A DNA stretch of 64,000 nt, taken from Flavobacterium sp. GTDB taxonomy: Bacteria; Bacteroidota; Bacteroidia; Flavobacteriales; Flavobacteriaceae. Positions within the stretch are counted from its first letter, which is position 1. Every line of letters begins with the position of its first letter. The notes beneath the pieces were generated by a model. The model did not search any database, was not told the DNA's origin, and saw only the letters and a program-made list of their open reading frames with translations. The stretch lies in NCBI GenBank assembly GCA_015234525.1, contig JADGMX010000041.1:248001-312000 (forward strand), read 5' to 3'. Position numbers and translations under genes: made by a program. Of the stretch, positions 51,900 through 60,387 are shown in pieces.

Positions 51900-53761
51900 T
51901 AACCTTCCATTTTGGCCGAAAGCTCAAACCAGCGTTCTTCCTTGCTTTCCATTTTCTGGATGATTGTCTGAAGTTCGTTAGCGCGCATTTCGATGTCGGC
52001 GTCCGCTACTTTTCCTTCCGAAAAAAGCGCTTCTATCCGCACTTTCTCTTGTTCGAGTTCCTTGATCTCTTTTTCGATCTTTTGAAATTCTTTCTGCTCG
52101 TTAAAGGTCAGATTCCCGGTCGGATTGTTTTGCTTCCAGGCCTTTTTCTCAACTTTGTTGTCTTCTTTTTGCTGAATGTCGGCGCTGTCTTCATAAGCAC
52201 GGAAATCGGAATAGTTGCCCGGAAAATCCTCAACTTCACCATTTCCCCTAAACACAAAAAGGTGATCGACAATTTTATCCATAAAATATCGGTCGTGCGA
52301 CACAACCAGTAAACATCCCGGATAATCCAAAAGGAAACTCTCAAGAACGTTCAGCGTCACAATGTCAAGATCGTTTGTCGGCTCATCCAAAATCAAAAAG
52401 TTCGGATTCTGGATCAAAACCGTACATAAGTACAATCGCTTAAGCTCACCACCACTCAGTTTTTCAACATAATCGTGCTGTTTTTTGCGGTCGAATAAAA
52501 ATCGTTCAAGAAGTTGTCCGGCCGAGATCGTTCTGCCTTTCATCAGCGGAATATACTCGCCGTACTCCTTTATCACGTCGATGACTTTTTGCATCGGCTT
52601 CGGATTGATTCCGCTTTGTGTATAATATCCGATCTTGATCGTCTCGCCAACCACAACTTTACCCGAGTCAGGCGGAATTGTCCCTGTAATCAAATTCAGA
52701 AATGTCGACTTCCCCGTTCCATTTTTGCCGATAATCCCGATCCGCTCGCCACGCTGAAAATCAAAACTGAAATTATCAAGTATCACCCGGTCCGTAAATC
52801 GCTTGCTGATTTTGTGAAGTTCAATGATTTTGCTACCCATTCGCTCCATGTTGATCTCAAGCTCAACCTGGTTTTCTTTCCGGCGACTTTCTGCTTTCTG
52901 CTTGATGACGAAAAAATCGTCCTGACGCGACTTAGATTTGGTGGTTCGTGCTTTTGGTTGACGACGCATCCACTCGAGCTCTTTTACAAACAAGTTTTGT
53001 GCCTTGTCAATACTCGCGTTTTCAGACGCAATCCGCTGTTCTTTCTTCTCTAAATAATACGAGTAATTACCTTTATATTGATACAGTTTTCCGTTGTCGA
53101 GTTCAATGATTTCATTACATACGCGCTCAAGGAAAAACCGGTCGTGCGTTACCATAAAAAGTGTAATGTTCTCCTTGGCGAAATAACTTTCAAGCCATTC
53201 GATCATCTCAAGATCAAGGTGGTTGGTTGGTTCATCAAGTATCAAAAGGTCTGGCCGACTAATCAAGATAATCGCAAGTGACAGTCGCTTTTTCTGACCA
53301 CCAGACATGTTTTTGACCTTGAGTTTGAAATCTTCAAGCTTCAGTTTAAACAAAATCTGTTTGAATTGCGTCTCAAAATCCCACGCATTATGCTGATCCA
53401 TCCGGTCAAACGCAAGCTGATACGCTTCAGCATCATCCGGATTTTCAAGCGCTTTTTCATATTGCTCAATCACTTTCAGAACTTCGTTATCCGACGCAAA
53501 GATGCTTTCCTCAACCGTAAGTTCGTCCTGCAAATTCGGCACTTGCGACAAAAACGCCATTTTAATGTCTTTCCGAATCACAACTTGACCTGAATCGGGT
53601 TCATCTTCGCCATTAATAATGTTCATTATAGTGGTCTTTCCCGAACCATTTTTCGCGATAAACGCAATTTTTTGATCTTTATTTATACCAAATGACACGT
53701 TCTCAAACAGGGTACGCTCGCCAAACGACTTCGAAATATTTTCTACAGAAAGGTAATTCAC
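51899..53761 (-). CDS. uup: ABC-F family ATPase, Uup-like
   Basis: 620 residues from a GTG start (VNYLSVENISKSFGERTLFENVSFGINKDQKIAF). Two ABC domains: GSGKTTIMNII with MSGGQKKRLSLAIIL and LLILDEPTNHLD; GTGKSTFLNLI with LSGGELKRLYLCTVL and LILDEPTNDLD. The C-terminal part is a coiled coil (QKIEKEIKELEQEKVRIEALF), as in Uup, which acts on ribosomes and branched DNA. The track start at 53827 and the ATG at 53788 both lie upstream of the promoter box TACTTTTG, so GTG is preferred. Confidence 0.93.
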   Translation of the reverse strand: MNYLSVENISKSFGERTLFENVSFGINKDQKIAFIAKNGSGKTTIMNIINGEDEPDSGQVVIRKDIKMAFLSQVPNLQDELTVEESIFASDNEVLKVIEQYEKALENPDDAEAYQLAFDRMDQHNAWDFETQFKQILFKLKLEDFKLKVKNMSGGQKKRLSLAIILISRPDLLILDEPTNHLDLEMIEWLESYFAKENITLFMVTHDRFFLERVCNEIIELDNGKLYQYKGNYSYYLEKKEQRIASENASIDKAQNLFVKELEWMRRQPKARTTKSKSRQDDFFVIKQKAESRRKENQVELEINMERMGSKIIELHKISKRFTDRVILDNFSFDFQRGERIGIIGKNGTGKSTFLNLITGTIPPDSGKVVVGETIKIGYYTQSGINPKPMQKVIDVIKEYGEYIPLMKGRTISAGQLLERFLFDRKKQHDYVEKLSGGELKRLYLCTVLIQNPNFLILDEPTNDLDIVTLNVLESFLLDYPGCLLVVSHDRYFMDKIVDHLFVFRGNGEVEDFPGNYSDFRAYEDSADIQQKEDNKVEKKAWKQNNPTGNLTFNEQKEFQKIEKEIKELEQEKVRIEALFSEGKVADADIEMRANELQTIIQKMESKEERWFELSAKMEG

Positions 53762-53775
53762 AATATGTTTTTTTG

Positions 53776-53783
53776 CAAAAGTA
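53776..53783 (-). promoter_or_regulatory. Promoter -7 box of uup
   Basis: TACTTTTG on minus, 14 bases before the GTG start. It decides the start codon. Confidence 0.7.
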
Positions 53784-53834
53784 CGCATTAAGATGCGATT
53801 TATTTTCAGGAGCAGTAACTCGCTCATTCACTTC

Positions 53835-53906
53835 GGCCAATGTCCCGCTTTTGCCTTTATCTTGCCGCTAATCGCGACAAGGATATCGGCTCAATCGGGG
53901 CTAGGT
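53835..53906 (+). repeat. Dispersed structured element R10 (subtype B)
   Basis: CCAATGTCCCGCTTTTGCCTTTATC, short hairpin CTTG-C-CGC-TAATC-GCG-A-CAAG (53861-53881), GGATATCGGCTCAATCGGGGCTAGG. It lies antisense between uup and the desaturase gene. A separate small hairpin CCCGATT/AATCGGG lies at 53915-53936 and may end the desaturase transcript. Confidence 0.72.
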
Positions 53907-53964
53907 TTTAAACTCCCGATTGCTGTTTGAATCGGGCAAGTTCGCATCGTTCCACCCAAATTCC

Positions 53965-54744
53965 CTATTTGAATGACGCTTCTGGTTTGCGCTTCATCCG
54001 GAGTTTATCGTAAATCTCAACATATTCAGGAATCTCGGTTCCCATAATTCTGTCCCAAAATCTAAAGTATAGGCCGTAATTTCCGTTGAACCTGCTATGA
54101 TGCAAATTGTGATGCGTTGAGGTATTGATAATTGAGAATATCGCGGTCTTCCGAACAAATTTCGGCATGATCTCATACCCCAAGTGACCATAAACATTAA
54201 TCACAAAACTCGATGCGGTAAAAAGCAACACCGTTAAATCATGCATCGGCAGTAAAAATAGTAACGGCACCAGGACCAATCCTTCGCCTATGGCTTCAAG
54301 CCAATGAAACGAATACGAGGCAAACGGCGTCGGATTAATGCTTTTATGATGGACCAAATGCGCGTGCTTGTAAATTTTTGGATGGTGCATCAATCGGTGC
54401 ATCCAATAAAAATACGTATCGTGAATTATCAAACTCAGCGCTAAACTTGCACCAATCCACCAAATCGGATAGTCACCGACTTCTGAATACGCCTGAGTGT
54501 AATCGCGCAACGGCGTGGCCAGCAGCAGAAATGCAATTATCGCAAAAATTAGAGTACTGCTTGCGGAGTGAACGATCTCACGGATAAAATCCTTTCGTTT
54601 CGCCGCTCGCTTTTGAATCTTTTGCAATCTGAATTTGTCAGAGAACAAATTGTAAAAAATTAGAAATGCGATTCCCGCAATCAGAAAATACCTTGCAGCC
54701 GATTCAAAAAGTATTGCTGCAAAAATTAAAAATCCGTCTTCCAT
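53965..54744 (-). CDS. Sterol desaturase/fatty acid hydroxylase family membrane protein
   Basis: 259 residues from ATG 54744. About four membrane helices and the histidine clusters of the di-iron family: HDTYFYWMHRLMHH, HLVHHKSINPTPF and HHNLHHSRFNGNYG. These enzymes oxidise lipids (hydroxylases, desaturases, ether-lipid cleavage), and the substrate is unknown here. The track start 54786 is rejected because a TAnnTTTG box lies at 54769-54762, between the two ATGs. It stands alone. Confidence 0.92.
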   Translation of the reverse strand: MEDGFLIFAAILFESAARYFLIAGIAFLIFYNLFSDKFRLQKIQKRAAKRKDFIREIVHSASSTLIFAIIAFLLLATPLRDYTQAYSEVGDYPIWWIGASLALSLIIHDTYFYWMHRLMHHPKIYKHAHLVHHKSINPTPFASYSFHWLEAIGEGLVLVPLLFLLPMHDLTVLLFTASSFVINVYGHLGYEIMPKFVRKTAIFSIINTSTHHNLHHSRFNGNYGLYFRFWDRIMGTEIPEYVEIYDKLRMKRKPEASFK

Positions 54745-54761
54745 GACTTTGCTTTTTAGGG

Positions 54762-54769
54762 CAAAATTA
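54762..54769 (-). promoter_or_regulatory. Promoter -7 box of the desaturase-family gene
   Basis: TAATTTTG on minus, 17 bases before ATG 54744. Confidence 0.6.
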
Positions 54770-54806
54770 TCGGTGATGTGGGCCATGGCGAGTTAACAAA
54801 AGCTAA

Positions 54807-55397
54807 TTAATCTTTTCGATTGGCAATTCTTTTCCGAATCCGACTAAGCGAAACCGGCGTAATTCCGAGCATCGAGGCAATGTGCTTATCGGCAACCCGA
54901 TTTACAATGTCCATTTTCTCGTCGACAAGTTTAATATATCGCTGCTCGGGTGAAAGCAGTACAAAATCTTCAAGCATTTGAAGCGCACCGCCAAGCATCG
55001 ACATCAAAACCGATTTCCGAACCGATTCAAATTTGGGATTTTCCTCCATCGCTTTTTCAACCAAAGCATAATCAAGTTCGAGAATCGTGGTGGACTCAAT
55101 CGCCTGATATGCAAATTTTGACGGCTGATTAAAAATAATCGTATCGTGCGAGCCAACAAACTGATCTTCCCACCGAAGCAGTAACGTAGCTTGTTCACCG
55201 TTGTCTTTCTCGGCAAACGCCCGAATCAATCCTTTCTCGATAAAGGCCAGCATCCGGCTCCGATCACCAATTGAAATATAGGTTTCACCAGCGTTTAGTT
55301 GCCTCGGACTCGCTTTTGCAAACAATTCAGAAATATCTTCTAATGTGAGTTCATCAGAGAGTTCGGCGAAATCTTGTAATAATTCGGTTGACAACAT
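54807..55397 (-). CDS. Crp/Fnr family transcriptional regulator
   Basis: 196 residues. N-terminal cyclic-nucleotide-like jelly roll (SPRQLNAGETYISIGDRSRMLAFIEKGLIRAFAEKDNGEQATLLLRWEDQFVGSH) and a C-terminal helix-turn-helix (YIKLVDEKMDIVNRVADKHIASMLGITPVSLSRIRKRIA). The cNMP-binding residues are not clearly conserved, so the effector is unknown. It is divergent from hsp20 across 147 bases and could control that gene; TGTCAAATTGTCA repeats in between are a possible site. Confidence 0.92.
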   Translation of the reverse strand: MLSTELLQDFAELSDELTLEDISELFAKASPRQLNAGETYISIGDRSRMLAFIEKGLIRAFAEKDNGEQATLLLRWEDQFVGSHDTIIFNQPSKFAYQAIESTTILELDYALVEKAMEENPKFESVRKSVLMSMLGGALQMLEDFVLLSPEQRYIKLVDEKMDIVNRVADKHIASMLGITPVSLSRIRKRIANRKD

Positions 55398-55544
55398 TAA
55401 GTATTCATTTTTTTAAAAATACAAAAAGTTACAATGTCAAATTGTCATTTTAAGATGCCATTTTTTCCGAAATTTTCCACTGGCATTTCATTTGTATTTC
55501 GGCGGGCGTCAATGAATTAACGTATAACTTAAAAGTATATAGCT

Positions 55545-55985
55545 ATGAACTTGGTAAAACGAAACAACAGCTCAAGTAATTTATTTCCGGCATTAATGGA
55601 AGAATTCTTCAGACCGGATTGGATGGGCGGAAGTCAGAATTTAAACACGCTTACGGTTCCGCCGGTAAATATAAGAGAAACGGAAACCACTTTTGAAGTC
55701 GAGTTGTCGGCACCCGGATTTAACAAAGATATATTTCAGATTGAGATCGACAACGACTTGTTGAGCATTTCAGCTGAGATTAAAACTGAAAACACCACCG
55801 AAGAAGAAGGTAAATTTACAAGAAGAGAGTTTTCATCTTCGTCGTTCAAGCGATCGTTCAAACTTCCTGAAACCGTAAATCAGGATGAAATTAATGCGGG
55901 TTACGAAAATGGAATTTTAAGGGTGACTCTTCCAAAAAGAGAAGAAGCACTTCCTAAACCTAAACGTTCAATCAGCATTTCATAA
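55545..55985 (+). CDS. Hsp20/alpha-crystallin family small heat-shock protein
   Basis: 146 residues with a central alpha-crystallin domain (VPPVNIRETETTFEVELSAPGFNKDIFQIEIDNDLLSISAEIK; SFKLPETVNQDEINAGYENGILRVTLPKRE, the conserved GxLxxxxP motif). It holds unfolded proteins for refolding by DnaK/DnaJ/GrpE. The C-terminal IxI-like tail is SISIS. It is monocistronic with a strong terminator. The upstream 147-base gap holds no obvious heat-shock operator that I can name. Confidence 0.95.
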   Translation: MNLVKRNNSSSNLFPALMEEFFRPDWMGGSQNLNTLTVPPVNIRETETTFEVELSAPGFNKDIFQIEIDNDLLSISAEIKTENTTEEEGKFTRREFSSSSFKRSFKLPETVNQDEINAGYENGILRVTLPKREEALPKPKRSISIS

Positions 55986-56004
55986 GTTGCCATTTTACTA
56001 ACAA

Positions 56005-56030
56005 GAGCGCCGTTACGGCGCTTTTTTTTT
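56005..56030 (+). terminator. Terminator of the hsp20 gene
   Basis: AGCGCCG-TTA-CGGCGCTTTTTTTTT. Confidence 0.93.
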
Positions 56031-56072
56031 GACCGCAATTGTCTTTTCTGCGGTTTGGCTTATCTTTACCGC

Positions 56073-57215
56073 ATGCAGCTTTCGGTAATCATTCTTAACT
56101 ATAATGTAAGGCACTTCCTTCATCAATGCATTGATAGTGTTTCAAAGGCATTGATCGGAATCAACGCAGAGATTATCGTCGTCGATAACAATTCGCCCGA
56201 CGATAGTTGTCAGATCGTTAAGCAATTTTTCCCCAATGTGATTCTTGTCGAGAATAAAGAAAACGCCGGATTTCCGAAAGGGAATAATATTGGTGTTTCT
56301 ATCGCAAAAGGCGAACAAATCTGCATTCTAAATCCGGATACGGTTGTCGCAGAAGATACTTTTAGTAAAATTCTCAGCTTTGTTGCAAATCGCGAAAACA
56401 TGGGAATTGTCGGTGCAAAACTCGTAGATGGGCGTGGAAATTTCCTTCCTGAATCCAAACGCGGAACGCCAACGCCTTTCGTGGCCGTGACAAAGATTGC
56501 TGGGTTGTACAGCGTTTTTCCAAATCTGAAATTACTGAATCAATACTACGCCGGGCATTTAAATCACAATCAAACCGGAAAAGTCGATATTCTTGTCGGC
56601 GCTTTTATGGTGATGAAACGTGACTTATATTTAGAAGTTGGTGGTTTCGACGAGGATTGCTTTATGTATTCAGACGACATTGATCTTTCGTACACTGTTT
56701 TAAAAGCAGGTAAAGAAAATTTTTATTATCCTGAAACAACCGTAATCCATTACAAAGGTGAAAGCACGGTAAAGGACGAAAGTTATATCCGCCGATTTAG
56801 TGAAGCCATGAATTTCTTTTATAGGAAGCATTTCCGGCCGTCACCTTTTTTTAATGCGATGATGAAGATCGGGGCTTATGTTTTTGCTGTTGCCAAGTCA
56901 AAGAAAAAAGTCAAAACCCGCGATGTTTCAAATTACTTGCTGCTTTCTGAGGATGCGAATTTGAAGAATCGACTTGAAAAGCATCTCAAACTGAAGGTTG
57001 AAATCATATCTATTGATCAAATTCACCATAAAATCTTACTCGGCTTAAATCCCGAAATCATTTTTGATACGAGATCGATCCGCTACGGCGATATCATCAA
57101 AATAATGTCGGATTATGGCAAATTGAATGTGACTTTTAAAAATTTACATACTGATGCCGGGTTTTTAATCGGCAGTAATTCGAGTGACGACCGCGGTCAG
57201 GTGATCCAAATTTGA
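56073..57215 (+). CDS. Glycosyltransferase family 2 protein
   Basis: 380 residues from ATG 56073. GT-A fold: VIILNYNVRHFLHQCIDSV, IIVVDNNSPDDS, ENAGFPKGNN, CILNPDTVV (DxD-like) and GGFDEDCFMYSDDIDLSYTVLKAGKENFYYPETTVIHYKGEST, typical of rhamnosyl/galactofuranosyl-type transferases. The C-terminal about 110 residues are an added domain (KTRDVSNYLLLSEDANLKNRLEKHLKLKVEIISI) of unknown role. The TTG start of the track at 56055 lies upstream of a TATCTTTA box and is rejected. Confidence 0.92.
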   Translation: MQLSVIILNYNVRHFLHQCIDSVSKALIGINAEIIVVDNNSPDDSCQIVKQFFPNVILVENKENAGFPKGNNIGVSIAKGEQICILNPDTVVAEDTFSKILSFVANRENMGIVGAKLVDGRGNFLPESKRGTPTPFVAVTKIAGLYSVFPNLKLLNQYYAGHLNHNQTGKVDILVGAFMVMKRDLYLEVGGFDEDCFMYSDDIDLSYTVLKAGKENFYYPETTVIHYKGESTVKDESYIRRFSEAMNFFYRKHFRPSPFFNAMMKIGAYVFAVAKSKKKVKTRDVSNYLLLSEDANLKNRLEKHLKLKVEIISIDQIHHKILLGLNPEIIFDTRSIRYGDIIKIMSDYGKLNVTFKNLHTDAGFLIGSNSSDDRGQVIQI

Positions 57216-57248
57216 TCGCACACTAAACCTAAACCTTTGTCGAAAATT

Positions 57249-57256
57249 TATCTTTG
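57249..57256 (+). promoter_or_regulatory. Possible promoter -7 box of the E2 gene
   Basis: TATCTTTG, 65 bases before the E2 ATG. A second weaker match TATTTTCG lies closer to the start. Confidence 0.45.
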
Positions 57257-57321
57257 TAAGGTCAGAGCTAATATTTTTTAGTATTTTCGCACTGAAATCA
57301 ACAATTTCTACGTTTCTCATT

Positions 57322-58665
57322 ATGGCAAGATTTGAATTAAAGTTACCAAAAATGGGTGAAAGTGTCGCAGAAGCTACCATCACCAATTGGCTAAAGGAAG
57401 TTGGCGACCACATCGACGCTGATGAGGCTGTCCTGGAAATCGCTACCGATAAAGTTGACAGCGAAGTTCCATCTGAAGTTTCAGGAAAACTTGTCGAGAA
57501 ACTTTTTGAAAAGGACGATCTGGTTCAGGTTGGCCAAACCATTGCAATCATCGAGGTTGAAGGTGGAGTAGTGGTTGACGCCCCTTCGGCAGAGCCCGCT
57601 TCGGTAACTGAAATTGAAAAGACAGTTGAAGCAGCAAAGTCATATACTGCCGCACCGGTCGCAATTAATCAGGACTTTTCGAAATCAGAAAAATTCTATT
57701 CGCCGCTAGTTAAAAATATTGCTAAAGAAGAAGGTGTTTCTATCGAAGAACTCGATAGCATCAGCGGAACCGGTAGTGAAGGACGAGTGACCAAAAACGA
57801 TATCCTCGAATACCTGTCAAAACGCAAAAACGGCCAAGTGGCACAAACGCCACCGCCTGTTGCAGCAGCTCCTGAAGCGAAAACACAACAACCTTCGGCG
57901 CCTAAAGCATCGTCTGCACCAGCTCCGGCAAAACCAGCTCCGGTGTCCGTAAACGGCCAGGACGAAATTGTCGAGATGGACCGAATGCGAAAGTTGATCT
58001 CTGGATACATGGTTCAATCGCTTCAAACATCAGCTCACGTACAGTCTTTTATTGAAGTCGACGTGACAGCAATCTGGGATTGGCGCGAGAAAAACAAAAA
58101 TGTATTTGAAAAACGTGAAGGCGAAAAACTCACCTTTACACCAATATTCATGGAAATCGTAGCAAAAGCGCTAAAAGATTTCCCGATGATGAACATTTCG
58201 GTTGATGGCGAGTACATCGTCAAGAAGAAAAATATAAACCTCGGAATGGCAGCTGCACTTCCAAACGGAAACCTGATTGTACCGGTAATCAAGAACGCCG
58301 ATCAGCTGAACCTACTCGGAATGGCAAAAGCCGTAAACGATTTAGGAGCTCGTGCTAAAGCCGGAAAATTAAAGCCGGACGACACTCAGGGTGGAACGTA
58401 CACCGTGACTAACGTTGGAACTTTTGGCAGCGTATTCGGAACACCGATCATTAACCAACCGCAAGTAGGAATTCTTGCTCTTGGTGCGATCAGAAAAGTG
58501 CCGGCTGTTATTGAAACTCCGGAAGGTGATTTTATCGGAATCCGCAAAAAAATGTTCCTGTCACATAGTTATGACCATCGCGTTGTTGATGGCGCGCTAG
58601 GCGGAAGTTTCGTAAAGCGCGTTGCCGAATACATGGAAGCATTCGACGAGAACAGAAGCATATAA
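57322..58665 (+). CDS. Dihydrolipoamide acyltransferase (E2 of a 2-oxoacid dehydrogenase)
   Basis: 447 residues. Lipoyl domain at 1-80 with the lipoylated lysine in EIATDKVDSEV, an Ala/Pro-rich linker, a peripheral-subunit-binding domain (SPLVKNIAKEEGVSIEELDSISGTGSEGRVTKNDILEYL) and the catalytic domain ending SHSYDHRVVDGALGGSF (HxxxDG). The catalytic domain looks like the branched-chain or acetoin-type E2. E1 and E3 are not adjacent, so the complex cannot be named from context. It is followed by a strong terminator. Confidence 0.95.
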   Translation: MARFELKLPKMGESVAEATITNWLKEVGDHIDADEAVLEIATDKVDSEVPSEVSGKLVEKLFEKDDLVQVGQTIAIIEVEGGVVVDAPSAEPASVTEIEKTVEAAKSYTAAPVAINQDFSKSEKFYSPLVKNIAKEEGVSIEELDSISGTGSEGRVTKNDILEYLSKRKNGQVAQTPPPVAAAPEAKTQQPSAPKASSAPAPAKPAPVSVNGQDEIVEMDRMRKLISGYMVQSLQTSAHVQSFIEVDVTAIWDWREKNKNVFEKREGEKLTFTPIFMEIVAKALKDFPMMNISVDGEYIVKKKNINLGMAAALPNGNLIVPVIKNADQLNLLGMAKAVNDLGARAKAGKLKPDDTQGGTYTVTNVGTFGSVFGTPIINQPQVGILALGAIRKVPAVIETPEGDFIGIRKKMFLSHSYDHRVVDGALGGSFVKRVAEYMEAFDENRSI

Positions 58666-58671
58666 TTTGAG

Positions 58672-58699
58672 AAGCGGACAATTAGTCCGCTTTTTTTTT
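58672..58699 (+). terminator. Terminator of the E2 gene
   Basis: AGCGGAC-AATTA-GTCCGCTTTTTTTTT. Confidence 0.92.
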
Positions 58700-58730
58700 G
58701 CACTTGTTTTACCAACGGCAGAAAAAAAAT

Positions 58731-58738
58731 TATATTTG
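58731..58738 (+). promoter_or_regulatory. Promoter -7 box of the delta-60 protein gene
   Basis: TATATTTG, 17 bases before ATG 58756, with TTG at 58704-58706 (24-base spacer). Confidence 0.6.
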
Positions 58739-58755
58739 AGTATTAAAGTCTTGCT

Positions 58756-60342
58756 ATGCAGAAACTTGTTGCGTTTGTGGTTCTTCTTATCGGATGTTCT
58801 GTAACTGCACAGAACCTCACTACCGACAATGCATTTGGACAAAACGGACACACAATAACTTCAATTAAAAATCGTCAAGCAAGTATCGCATCGCTTGGTT
58901 TGCAGTCCAATAAAAAGATAATTGCATGCGGTTCGGCCTTTGACGGAAGCTCCAATCAATTGGTACTGACACGCTATTCCACCGATGGACTTCTCGATAA
59001 ATCCTTTGGAACTGCCGGACGAGTGGTTTTACCGATTGGAACGTACATGCAATACGAATCAAATTCGGTTCACATTCTAAAAAACAATTCAATTCTCGTA
59101 GCGGCAACCGATGGCGCCAAGTCGGATCAGCATATCGTCTTGCTTAAATTTCACCCAAACGGAAGTCAGGATCGAAACTTCGGCAAGAACGGAATCGCTC
59201 GCGTAAATCTGCCGCAAAAGTCAGTTGCCTCATCAATAGCTGTTCAATCTGACGGAAAAATTATTGTTGGTGGTAAAATCTCTGAAGAATATTCACTTGA
59301 TTATACAGACTTTCTTGTCGGACGTTTCCTTCCAAACGGATCTCCGGATGAAAGTTTTGGCGTAAACGGTTTTACGATGATCAATTTCGGTACAACGACC
59401 AACCGGCATGTGGTGAGTGAAGACGTTGTTCATTCCCTAAAAATCCAACCAGACGGAAAAATAATTGCCGCCGGATTTACTTTTGCCGAACCCTCGAACA
59501 GCACTTCAGATTTTGCCATGCTGCGGTTAAATTTTGACGGCAGCCCAGACACGACTTTCGGCAAGAACGGTCGCGTGATTACCAATTTTGGCCGGGGCGA
59601 AATTGCCGAATCGATTCAGCTTGCCGATGATGGTAAAATCCTTTTAAGCGGAATCTACTACTATAACGACGACGCCTCGCAGAAGATTTGTCTGGCAAAA
59701 TATAATAGCGATGGAACATTGGACACAAATTTTGGCATCAATGGTAAAGTGGTGAATGATTTTAATAACGATGCGAACTCCGGTTTTGCATTCGCATCAC
59801 ATTTACAGCCTGACGGAAAGTTGATTGTTGGCGGTTACGTCGATAACACTTCGGTTGACCTTTTCTTACAGCGATTTAATGCTGATGGAACGCCTGATGT
59901 TTCTTTCGGCTTCGACGGTCAGTTGACAATTGATCGCGGTGCTGACGAAACGGCAAATGTCATTTTCCCTTTGGCTGATGGTTCGCTTCTTTTGGGCGGT
60001 GGATCCCGACGAGGTTCAAAGCGGGATTTTTTACTGACTAAAGTCAAAACCCATTTAAAATCGAACTTTAAATTTGGAGCTGATTCTTTTTCGGTTAGTC
60101 CGAATCCATTCAAGAAATATATCGACGTCGAATTCAACATGATCCAAAACGAACCGATCGTGATTGAGGTTCGCGACGCCTTAGGTAATAATGTGACTTC
60201 TGTCGTGCCGGAAAAAATTGGCGGTAAAGGAGGCGTTTCAGAACGCATCAACTTTCCAGATACCTTATCGGCCGGCATGTATTATTTGAATATTTCTGCA
60301 GGCGACCGGGTTTCAACAGTGCGTATTCAAAAGCACGATTAG
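58756..60342 (+). CDS. Delta-60 repeat protein exported by T9SS
   Basis: 528 residues: signal peptide (MQKLVAFVVLLIGCSVTAQ), then about seven delta-60 repeats with QxDGKIIVGG and GSPDxSFGxNG signatures, each about 50-60 residues, and a type A T9SS tail (FSVSPNPFKKYIDVEFN...GMYYLNISAGDRVSTVRIQK). The repeat array is expected to form a beta-propeller or beta-solenoid on the cell surface. Adhesion is a common guess for such proteins, not shown here. Confidence 0.9.
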   Translation: MQKLVAFVVLLIGCSVTAQNLTTDNAFGQNGHTITSIKNRQASIASLGLQSNKKIIACGSAFDGSSNQLVLTRYSTDGLLDKSFGTAGRVVLPIGTYMQYESNSVHILKNNSILVAATDGAKSDQHIVLLKFHPNGSQDRNFGKNGIARVNLPQKSVASSIAVQSDGKIIVGGKISEEYSLDYTDFLVGRFLPNGSPDESFGVNGFTMINFGTTTNRHVVSEDVVHSLKIQPDGKIIAAGFTFAEPSNSTSDFAMLRLNFDGSPDTTFGKNGRVITNFGRGEIAESIQLADDGKILLSGIYYYNDDASQKICLAKYNSDGTLDTNFGINGKVVNDFNNDANSGFAFASHLQPDGKLIVGGYVDNTSVDLFLQRFNADGTPDVSFGFDGQLTIDRGADETANVIFPLADGSLLLGGGSRRGSKRDFLLTKVKTHLKSNFKFGADSFSVSPNPFKKYIDVEFNMIQNEPIVIEVRDALGNNVTSVVPEKIGGKGGVSERINFPDTLSAGMYYLNISAGDRVSTVRIQKHD

Positions 60343-60387
60343 GTTTTTCTGATTTCAATTCTTTGCGTATCTTGAAATAAAAACGTG